A model generated the notes under the pieces. It had not been told where the DNA came from and searched no databases. It saw nothing but the letters and a program-made list of their open reading frames with translations. A program made the position numbers and the translations under genes. A DNA stretch of 64,000 nt from Peribolospora baueri (Eukaryota > Basidiomycota > Peribolosporomycetes > Peribolosporales > Peribolosporaceae), in contig JAMDHS010000051.1 of the NCBI GenBank assembly GCA_029717555.1, forward strand, positions 97,640-161,639. The letters run 5' to 3'. The first letter of the stretch is position 1; each line of letters starts with the position of its first letter. Positions 1 through 8,928 of this stretch are shown piece after piece.

Positions 1-1
1 C

Positions 2-1068
2 TTTGTCCTCCGCACCGTCGCCGTCTGGGGCATGAACAAGTACATCATCTTCCCCATCGGCCTCATCTGGCTCGGCCAGAGCGCCACCTGGTTCCATTCT
101 ACCGTCTCCGTCACCACCCAATTCAGTACCACCGCCAACGCCTGCATCGTCACCGCCGAGGGCAACTGGCTCTGGGTCACCTACGCCTACACCGAAATCG
201 TGGACACCTTGACCCTCGTCCTCACCATGTACAAGCTCTTCCGCTCCGAGGGTTCCGGCACCAGGTATTCCATCGGCAGGATCTTGATCCAGCAGGGGTG
301 CGTTGCGTGTTTTTTTCGTCCCACCGTCCAATCGTACCCTCACACACCCCACCTTTCTTTCCTCCCCTCCAGTCTCATCTATTTCATCGTCAGCTTTGCT
401 GCCTCGACCTTTGCTCTTCTCATGGTTCTCTTGCGCGTGAGTGTGCTCTGGCTTCTGTTTTCAACCTCGGTCTGAGAGATCCTTTTTATCCTCCTCCCTT
501 CGTCCGTCCACCTCGCCCCTTTTCTTCCTCCCCCCTCCCAGCTCAACGACGTCCTCTACCTCATCGGCTCCCAATTCGGTCTCACCGTCTCCGGTATGGC
601 CGCCTGCCGTGCCTTTATCCATCTCTCCACCAACTCGGCCATCCACGATTCCGACGAGATTTACAGGTCACGCTCCGACGGTTTCAACAACATGAACCCC
701 GGCTACAGGCGCAGGACCGGCCTCTCCAGCAGGGGCGGCTCTGGCAGAGTCCCCGGCTTGCGCTCAGCCCATCTCAGGAGCCACGAAAGCGCTCTTGGAC
801 CCAATGGTGATGGTGCGTCCGGTGCGAGTGGCAAGGCAGTGCTTTTGGACGAGACGAACGGTGCGTTACCGCACGAGAGCCCACGATCGCAGACTTAGTA
901 TCGCTCACACCTTCTTTCCTTCCAGGTGTCAACATCACCCTCGAGCGCACCGTGCACAGGGAAGAACTCGCCGAAGTCCCCCACGCCCACTTTGCTGAAA
1001 CCGAAGACGGGTCCGAGACCGGCCCCAAGAGTACCCATCCGTTTGCCGGCTATGACCGCTCCTACTGA
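2..1068 (+). CDS. Multi-pass membrane protein, unknown function (5' partial)
   Basis: The gene enters from the left edge; its start codon is outside the window. Exons join in frame as 2..297, 373..436, 542..860 and 926..1068, with GT-AG introns and a TGA stop at 1066-1068. The visible product has several hydrophobic segments (one near the first in-window Met, one rich in W, Y and T, one reading LIYFIVSFAASTFALLMVLL and one around the Gly-Met-Ala-Ala stretch), followed by a hydrophilic Ser/Arg/Gly-rich tail of about 130 residues. The tail ends in an acidic segment beginning NITLERTVHREE. This layout (hydrophobic multi-span core, then polar cytosolic tail) resembles the large family of uncharacterised basidiomycete membrane proteins. 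I do not recognise a specific function. Confidence is high that it is a gene and low on its role. Confidence 0.7.
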
Positions 1069-1655
1069 GCCGAGTCAAGTTGCCTCACGTTGGTCGATTT
1101 TCTTCTCTCCTTCCTTCGCTCCACTTTCCCTGCACTCGTATTCCCCCCATTCCCGCATCCCCCCCCATTTATTCGGCTGGCCCTCGCATATCCCCCTCCT
1201 CTCTAGCGGACGGACGCACGAACCTCTCCGTGGACGTTATTAACGGAAACGCCAAAAAAAAAAAAGGGAAAAAAAGGCGAAAAAAGGTATAAAATCGGTT
1301 AGTCATAGGCAAATGTCCGTACCGCGGACAGGTGGCCACTTCTGGCTTGCAATAATACCACTCGTTCCCTCTCGCGTCGAGTGGAACTCGGCTGGGTTTC
1401 ACCGACGAGGACGACTTGTTGTAAAACCATACCTGCGCGTGGCGGACGGATTCGAGGATGGCAGTCTGTCAGTAATAACCGCGGCCTGCACCTGCGAGCG
1501 TGGCGCGCCCACGACGGCTCCGCTGCGTCGTGGTCTTGTCGCGCACCGCCAGGCACCATGAGGAGGAGGAAGGACGTCGAGAAGGTCTTGCGAACGCTGT
1601 TTGTCCGCCCATCAGCTCTTCGTCCTCTCCTCAACGAAGCGAAATACAAGTAGGC
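1069..1655. other. Intergenic stretch, no gene seen
   Basis: This lies downstream of the partial membrane-protein gene. It holds C/T-rich sequence and short poly-A runs around 1254-1290. The overlapping short open frames on both strands show no family signature. Confidence 0.6.
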
Positions 1656-2316
1656 TCAACGGCTCGATTCATTTTCTCGGGCACATCGTTCGTTGACGCC
1701 CAAGGGTATACGCACCGATCCCGATCCCCGCCAAAGTGTCTCGGGGTCATCATTGACTGGCCCGTACCAGCCAACGTTACCGAGCTCTGCGGCTTCCTCA
1801 ACCACTACTACCTCCGCTTCATCCCAGGGGTTTCGCACAGCGCGCATTCGACGCGCTCAAGAGAGCTTGAGAGCTCTGTTGGACTTCCGCCAACTTTTAC
1901 CGGCGATTTCATAAACGGACGGCTATTCGAGCATCATCGTCCTTCCTTCCGCTCACTCGCCTCAAGACCGCTCGCTTTTACCGAGTCTAGTCCCCGGCCA
2001 GCGTTTTCACCATCGACACGGACGCAAGCGGGGGGAGGCGATCGGGGCGGTTCCTTCAGCAGGAGCTGAAGCCTAGCGAGGGGGTTGGACGACGACGGGC
2101 CGTTCGAAATTGACCAACCGCTTCCTTCATCCGATTTGCGTACGAATCTCGGAAGCTGACCGACCAGCACCGAGCAACGCTGCTCGGCGCAGGAAAAGCA
2201 GCTGCTGGCGATCAAGCATGGCCTCAACCAACTTCCGCACCACCAGTCGCTGAAGTACTTGCGCAGCCAGAAAGAAGTGGGCAAGCGGATTCGGCGTTTC
2301 ATCAGCGGCTGAGGGC
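1656..2316 (+). pseudogene. Decayed Ty3/gypsy retrotransposon pol fragment (RT C-terminus and RNase H)
   Basis: Pieces of a Ty3/gypsy polymerase appear in order on the plus strand, but in different frames and interrupted by stops. They include KGIRTDPDP, then IIDWPVPANVTEL and a GFLN..YY.RFIPG stretch near 1750-1835, which is the reverse-transcriptase to RNase H connection. FTIDTDASG near 2005-2035 is the start of RNase H. SAQEKQLLAIKHGLNQL near 2185-2240 and QSLKYLRSQKEVGKR near 2245-2300 follow. The order and spacing match the family. I saw no LTRs, gag, protease or integrase, so this is a fragment that can no longer be expressed as one protein. Confidence 0.75.
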
Positions 2317-3931
2317 CCCTCTTCTTCGCCCCTCTGGAGGAGGAGCAACGAGCAGCAAGAAGAGCGGCCGTCCACCAGGTTAACTCTGACGACTACGCCC
2401 ACCACGAGGCGGTATGCGCGAAGCTGGACGCGCACACACCTGTTCCAGCGTACGTACGGCCTCGACCAAGGCTGGTGGCTCTGGAAAACACCAGAAGAAG
2501 GACCGCACCGCTCCGAGCGCCGGTCAGCCGCGCTCTTCACAAAGGGACATGTTGCCGTCGAGGAGTCGTCGGCTCAGTTTTTCTGAGAGAGGATACCGGT
2601 GAAGTAGGTGCCTGCCGACCATGGTTACGAGCAAGTGCGTAAGCCTCCAAGTCTATGCGGAATCCACAACCGCTCCCCTCCACTGACTGACGACTCCACG
2701 GCAAGATACCCCGTCTGAGCCGACAGCAGGGCCAACCTGGAAGCGACCTGAAACGCACCATCATATCTGTAGGTAACAGCGCCGATGACGCAATAGAACA
2801 GGGGCCTCGCGTTGCGAGAATCAGCGATGGAAGATGTAAAACAAGGAGAAAAGGGTGTTCAACGAGAAAGAAACGAGTCTTCAACGGGGAGGGAAGATAA
2901 ATCAGCGAAGAACAAAAAAAAACGAGAAAGAAACGGGTGTTCAAACAGGGAGGGAGGATAAAGCATCGAGAAGAAACGGTTCGTCAGGATTAACAAGCGA
3001 GCCGCATTCGATTCGATTCGATTCGAATGGGATCGCCGTGTGTGCCCTGATGATCAGTCCAAAGTCTATCTAAGTCGCTTCGATTCGCACGAGGGGGGAT
3101 GGATGTGACGCAAGGCAAGAAGGGCGAACGACGAACGAATGACTAACGACAAATCGAATCCGACTTTGGGAGACCGAGCGCGCTCGGTCGGCTCGGAAAG
3201 GACAAAGGAAGGATTAACTGGAAGGACGAGCGATATAGGCGCGGCGGGCGGGGCCGGCGTGGGACCGGTACAAGAATGAAGAAGGAAAAAGTGTCCGACG
3301 AGGGCGAGGGCGAAAGAAGAAGGCGGGGTTGAACCGGGTCGAATGGGCCGTGCTGTGCTCTGTTGTGTGTGTGTGAGCGGCGTTGAAAAACGGACGGATC
3401 ATGGTGGGATTGCGAAGCGAAGGGGCGGAAGGGAAAGCTCGAAGACGACGACGAGGTATGACGAGCGAGCGGGCAAGGAACACCGCTTTTGAGCCCAAGG
3501 GAAGCAGAGCCGGAATGGGACGTGGGGTCGTGAAATAGGAGCGTCCGTGTGGCGAGAGGCGAAGAGACGAGATGAAACGAGGCGAGGCGACAGGCGAAGA
3601 GATGAGGGAGACGAGGCGAGACAAGGGAAGGAAACAGCCCGGAACACAACACAACAAAACAAACAGAAAAAAATGCATGCGTGGAGTGAAGCTTAAGAGG
3701 AGAAAAAAAAAGGCGGGAATATACCGAGATCGAATAATCGTCCAAGGTCGGCGTGCGTCGGCCGAGAGATGGTCTTGTCAGGGTCGTGTCGTGACGGTCA
3801 TGGAGGCGTGTTCTGGTCGGGGAATACCGAAGGAGGCTCCGTCGGGGAAGGAAGGAGTCCGTGACGAATCGAAGAAAAAACAAGGCGAGAGAGGAAGATA
3901 GCGAAGAGCAGAGGCGGTGGCGAACGGAGGC
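2317..3931. other. Gene-free region, partly the 3' flank of the KRE6-like gene
   Basis: No conserved coding sequence was recognised. The left part holds a two-copy 60-bp-period repeat (listed separately) and an ATTCG pentamer run near 3007-3027. The right part, from about 3140, is purine-rich on the plus strand, so the minus strand shows long Ser/Pro/Arg-rich open frames. They look like composition artefacts in the 3' flank of the neighbouring minus-strand gene. Confidence 0.6.
2861..2962. repeat. Two-copy imperfect direct repeat, 60-bp period
   Basis: A roughly 41-bp unit beginning AACGAGAAAGAAACG and ending AGGGAGGATAAA-like occurs at 2861-2901 and again at 2921-2962, separated by an A-rich spacer. 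A weaker partial match precedes the first copy. No function is evident; it lies next to the decayed retroelement. Confidence 0.6.
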
Positions 3932-6900
3932 TCAACAGCCGGCGAGACTGTTCTTGGGGATCGGATACTCGGTACTGTTCCAGATGGTCAGGTTCGGGTT
4001 GTTGTACGCGTCCCAGTGGCTGTGAAAGAGAAGCGAAAGAAAAAGGCGGGACGAGGTTGAGCAAAAAAAAAAAAAAAAGCCAGCTGCGACGGAGGACCCA
4101 CCGATGGATGTAATCCGCCGTGGGATAGTCCTTAGGGTCGCAGCCCACGTTATCCTCCTGCCCATCCTTCTGGTAGAAGCGCACGTAATCGACGTTCAAG
4201 TAGGCGGGAAAGACGAGCCTCTGAAACTGGGGAGTCTGGAAGGCGGGCGAGAGAGCGAGGTTGATGACCATGGCCTTCGCGTACGGAAGGGGGGAACGGG
4301 AGGAAGACAAAAAATGAAGCACCGTCAGTAAGAAAGTAGACGCCAACGTGTTTCTCGCCTCGGACTCACCATCGGCTCTTGGCTGACGAGCCTCTGCCCG
4401 ATACCGGTAGCCCCGTTCGGGCCAACGGCACCCGCTTTGGCGGTCCACGAGGGCTGCCCGTCGACGTACCACGTCACGTACCCGTTCTCCGGATTCTCCT
4501 TATTCGGGCTAAACTCGACGCCGAGCTTGATGTAAGCGGGCGTCTGAACGGTGGATTGGTTGTAGTACTGCGCGCCGTAGCGGGTGAGGACGGAGAGAGA
4601 CTCTTGGTTGATGCCGCCGTGGTAAGTGTTCTGTACGGTGATGGCAGGGTTGTACAACACCGCGCCGGCGCTCGAGTTGTCCCAGTTGTAGCCGGCGTCG
4701 ATGGGCGCGATCTGGAGGGACTGGCTGGCGGAGCCCTCGGTGACGCCGTCAGAGTACGTCTTGACTTGGGCTTCGATCAGATCAATCTCGGGCGCGCCCC
4801 TGCCCACGTTCACGTTCGGGCCCGGATGATCCTCGCCGGGGCAGGTACAAGCGGAGACGCGCTGACCGGGGAGCCAGGACAGCTCTCCACCGTAGTCTGT
4901 CGAGCCGCTCGTCTTGGCCGCCGGCGGACCGGTTTGGTTGACCCAGGTCTGGTTGGGCAGCGTGCCGACGTCGCACGTAGAGTAGCTGTACGGCCACATG
5001 CCGTCCGTCGTCGCGCCGTAGCCCGGCCGGCCGAGGTTGCCCATCATCCACACGGCGGGCCAGAAGCCCTGCATCGCGGCCGAGCCGGGGAACTGGACGA
5101 GGGCTGGCGGTCAAAAAAAAAAAGGAAGAAGAAGAAGAAGAAGAAGAAGAAGAAGAAGAAGAAGAAGAAGAAGAAGAAGAAGAAGAAGAAGAAGAAGGTC
5201 AGCCACGGGCGGGGGGGAGATGACGCTCTGAAAAGCTCACCTTCAAAATAACCACCGGTGAAGCAAAGCTTATTCCAGCTCTGCAGCATACCACTCTGGT
5301 AGTTAAGGTTATGCTGGGCAATTTCATCGATGGTGATCACGAGTTTGCCGCCGGCCGTCGTGATGGCCTCTGGTGTATACCATTCGTAATCTTGGGTTTG
5401 GTAGTAGTGCAAGTCGACGGCTTCCCAGTAAGGATCGTCTCCCGGGTAGAACGTCCGTCCGTCGAGGTTGAATTCGTCGGAGAAGACGAGGTGGTAAGGC
5501 GTGCCGTCCTGGGCGGTAAACTTCATGGCGTGTTTGGGCGTGTCGATGTCGACGAGCTGCGGCAAGTTGGCGATGTACGGCACCTGACCCGAGGCGTTGA
5601 TGCCGCCGAGGCCAAAGCCAAAACCGATCCAGCGATGCGTCTTGTACTCGTAAATGATGGGGTAGGCGGCGAAGAGGGCGATGATGCCGGCGACGAGGAT
5701 GCACAGCACGGCCATGTTCATGAACCCTCGACCGTCCATGGTTGCGAAAGCGCCCTTGCCCTTGCCCTTGGTGTCGGGGTTGTGCAGATGGTCGTCGTCC
5801 TCTTCCTCCTTGCCGTCCCAAATGAGGGCCGTGGTGGTGGGCGTCATGAAAAATTTGGTGTCCGATGGCGAGTCGCCCATGCTCGCCAAGCTGTACCCGC
5901 TCATCATGCTGAACCGGCTCGGCGCCCAGCTCGCCTCGCGGTTCATCGGACCCGGGGTGGCGCCGGCGCCCGTGGCGCCGATGGGTCGGAGGAACTCGAC
6001 ACCTTCGCCGCTCGCTCGAGCGCTGACCGATGCGCTACTACCTCCTCCTTCGGCAGCATTGCCATTGCCATTGCCATTGCCATTGCCATTGCCATTGCCA
6101 TTGCCATTGCCGTTGCCGTTGCCGTTGCCGATGGCAAGGTTGGACTGACTGAGTCTCAAGCTGCCGGCCGTGGCAGGGCCGCCGGCGGCGGCGTGGGGCG
6201 AGCCGGGCGGGGTGAAGAGGCCGGCGAGGGTGCCCTCGGACATGTGGGAGTAGGGGCCGTAGCCTGCGCCGATGGCGCCGGTCATGAGGTCCCTCATCGT
6301 GCTGCTGCGGCCGCCTTCGAGGGTGGGGTAGTAGTCGCTCATTCGGTGGTTCATTCCCTCGCCGAGGGAGGCTATGCCGAACAGGCTCTGGGTCCGGCCG
6401 TGGTGGTGGTGGCCGCCGCCGGAGGCCGAGGACAACCCGAGGGCGATGCCGGGTGCGCTGTGTCCGGACCCGCTGGCGCTGGCGCTGTGGCTGTGCGAGG
6501 GGGAGGACTCGTCGGAGGCGTCGGTGCGGCCGTACACGAGCAAGTCGCTCGTCGGTCTCTGATACTTGGGGTTCAGCGGAGAGGGGTTGACGGGGATGGA
6601 TTTGGAACGGTCGTTGGCGAAGGAGGAGGGGAGGAGGGCCGAGAACGGCCTGGGCTGCTTGGGAGGCAGCGAGGGTGGAGCGGCGCTCGACGAGGACGAG
6701 GACGACGAGGGCGCGGCGGAGGTGGGAGATGTTCTCTGAAGATGCGAGGAGGAGGAGGAGGATGGGGCGGCGGATTGAGAAACGGAGAGCGAGGACATGG
6801 ACGACGAGGCGAGCGGCGTAGGACTCTGGGACACTGCCGGCGACGGCTGGGTGGTGCGGGCGGCGGGGGGAGGTGAGAGCTGGTCCGGGGACGAGGGCTG

Positions 6901-7254
6901 TGGTGGGACGGGAGAGACGTCGACGGAGGGCGGCACGGGCAGCGGATTGCTGGACCTCCTGGAGGAGAAGAAGGAGGAAGAGGCGGGGGTCGGTCCCAAT
7001 GGAGGGGTGCTGATGACTGACGACGGCAGGGCGGGTAAAGGGTTGTTGAGCGACGTCCGCACGGACGGCGGCGGGGAGACGGCGGTAAAGCGATCAGCGA
7101 TGGGCAGAGGGGAATAGCGGGTGCCATCGGCGGTGTTGACGTCTGCGTCGGCGGTGGTGGGCGACTCTGGTGGAGAGGAGACGGGGAGGGAGATGTAGGC
7201 GGCGGCGGAGGAGTAGAGACGGGCCTCGTCTGCGGACGGACGGGGATCGGCCAT
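3932..7254 (-). CDS. KRE6: Beta-1,6-glucan synthesis-associated GH16 membrane protein (Kre6/Skn1 family)
   Basis: The protein is about 1002 residues from exons 5241..7254, 4370..5103, 4102..4274 and 3932..4019. The first 500 residues are Ser/Pro-rich, cytosolic and disordered, with an Asn-Gly repeat near residues 375-400. One membrane segment follows near 510-535 (AVLCILVAGIIALFAAYP), giving the type II topology of Kre6/Skn1. The lumenal part is a GH16-like domain with FSDEFN, the ExDxxE active-site motif (EIDLIE, near residue 776), DYVRFYQ, VGCDP and a C-terminal NPNLTIW...YPIPKN block, all typical of the family. Family members act in the secretory pathway and are needed for beta-1,6-glucan in the wall. 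The first intron (5104..5240) holds a long AAG/CTT microsatellite. The start is the first ATG of the long frame. Confidence 0.92.
5125..5197. repeat. (AAG)n microsatellite inside KRE6 intron 1
   Basis: About 24 AAG triplets on the plus strand, read as CTT on the gene strand, are followed by a run of T just before the 3' splice site at 5104. The tract therefore forms most of the intron's polypyrimidine tract. Confidence 0.95.
6055..6129. repeat. Hexanucleotide repeat encoding an Asn-Gly tract
   Basis: Tandem CATTGC units grading into CGTTGC lie inside exon 1 of the KRE6-like gene. On the gene strand they encode alternating Gly and Asn. The unit length is a multiple of three, so length changes would keep the frame. 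Confidence 0.95.
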
Positions 7255-8928
7255 GGCGAAGGAGGGATCGGGTTAGGTGATGGTGGTGGGAGCGATGTGG
7301 GCCGACAGAAGACGGCTCGCTTTTCTCGCTCTCTGGCTCGGCTTGGCTTGGCTTGGCTAGGCTTGCACCGCCTGGCGGTCGACGACGGCGTCGATTGTAT
7401 TCGACAGCCAAAGGCGACCTGTGTACGCGCTGATACGAGCCGGCCGTGGTCTGGTCTGCTTTGTTTGCCTTACGAGGGGGCGGTGTGGCGTGTGTGGTGG
7501 AAGGGGTGGATGAGAGGGAAGACGGAGGTGGGAGGAGAGGGAGGCGATGTGGTGGGAGGGCGGGAAGAAGAGAAAAGGTGGGCGAGGCGGGAGGAAGGGG
7601 GAAGGAAGAAAGGGTGAGGGTGCCTTGCGTCTGTGGGCCGTCCCGTACGTAACGGTATGTGGTTATCGCAGATGAAGGGAGGAAAGAAAGAAAGCGCGGC
7701 AAGGGACGATGCTTGGTGGTCGCCTACACCCCGTCACGTCACCTCACGTCGCCCGGTCTGCTTCCGGGGCGGTGTGGACGGAGGGGGAGGGGGAGGGGGA
7801 GGGGGAGGCGGTCGTATGCAGTGATGGTGGTGTTGGTGGTCGTCAGTCGTCGGTCGTCGTTCGTCGCGCACAAGAGGACGGAGGAGACGGTGAACGGGGT
7901 TCAGGAGGACGGAGGGTTAATGGACGGAGGCGGAGTGGGACGAGACGAGACGACCTTGTTTGACGGAGGCGGACGTCGAAGGAGAAGGCGAGATGAGGCG
8001 AGATGAGATGGATGAGATGAGGCGAGCGCTGGCTCGAGTCGGCTTGGCTCGACGGACGACGACGAAGACGAACGACAGACGGACTGAAGGACGGAGTGAC
8101 GGACGGCCGACGACGATGGCCAGCCACGCGTGAGGGGAACGGGATGGTCGTCGTAGGCAGCGACGGCAGCGATCGTAATCGGCGCGCGGCCGATTATAAT
8201 CGACAGCCGGGCGACAATTGTAATCGACGGCCGCGCGATCGTAACGGCCAGGCGACGATTGTAATCGGCGGGTGGACCCACCGCGTGCTGGCTGCGCCTC
8301 CCTCTCGCCTCGCCTCGCGTCGCTCCAGCCAGCCGCGCATGCCGACGACCGTCGCATCCGCCGACGATCCCGACAAGACAAGACGCAACACCGCCGTCCC
8401 ATCCGAGACCCGACATGCCGCAGTCGCCGTTGTCGACGCCGCCACGTGATAAGCGAAAGCCGAAAGCCAAAAGCCAAAAAGCAAAAGCAAAGCTGCCGAA
8501 CCGCGTGTCGCCTGCCGCCGATGTGCATATCTCTCTGTCTGTCTGTCTGTCTGCCTTGTCTTCGCACAAGGCGCGACCGTACCGTGGCGGTGCTGCAACC
8601 CCAGCCAGCCATGCACGCCCTCTCCTTTCTCTGTCTGTCGGCTCCTTGTGCTCCCATCCCCAAGAAAGAGGGACACACACACAGGAAAAAAACTCGCATG
8701 CTTAACCCGTTCCTCAACAGCAGCTACTGCATATAGATAGATAGAGAGACAGGCAGATCACAACGCTGTCGGATCGGATCGGCACTAGAAGCAACGAACG
8801 AACAAGTTCCGATCGTTGCGTCGACGGCAGGAGCTGGAACTGGACGTGACGTAGTCGGGGCACCGCGCCGACGCCGACGACGTTAGAATCTACATCAACT
8901 CGGCCTGCATCCTCCCCTTGTCCGACGC
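7255..8928. other. Upstream region of the KRE6-like gene
   Basis: This 1.7 kb lies between the KRE6-like start codon and the stop of the WDR70 gene, both on the minus strand. It is rich in G/A on the plus strand, with GGGGGA repeats near 7782-7808, and it includes the palindromic repeat cluster at 8169-8271. GTCT tetramers occur near 8536-8552. No conserved coding sequence was seen; the open frames are Arg/Ser-rich shadows. Confidence 0.55.
8169..8271. repeat. Cluster of imperfect ~20-bp units with AT-rich palindromic cores
   Basis: Five related units of 17-24 bp follow one another, each with a core like GATCGTAATCG, GATTATAATC or CAATTGTAATCG set in GC-rich spacers (GGCGCGCGGC, GGCCGCGC). 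The best core, CGATTATAATCG at 8191-8202, is a perfect 12-bp palindrome. The cluster sits about 920 bp upstream of the KRE6-like start. Spaced palindromes are what multimeric DNA-binding proteins often use, but any binding here is inference. Confidence 0.6.

Noticed and set aside
3143-3883. 246-codon minus-strand frame after the KRE6-like stop
   Set aside because: It is a Ser/Pro/Arg/Leu-rich artefact of purine-biased DNA with no motif. It could be the 3' UTR of the neighbouring gene.
4379-5251. 290-codon plus-strand frame ending in a poly-Lys run
   Set aside because: It is antisense to the catalytic exon of the KRE6-like gene, and the Lys run is just the AAG microsatellite.
5311-6876. 521-codon plus-strand open frame opposite the KRE6-like gene
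   Set aside because: It is antisense to a clear GH16-family exon, and its translation is Val/Gly/Ala/Arg-rich with Ala-Ile repeats produced by the hexamer tract.
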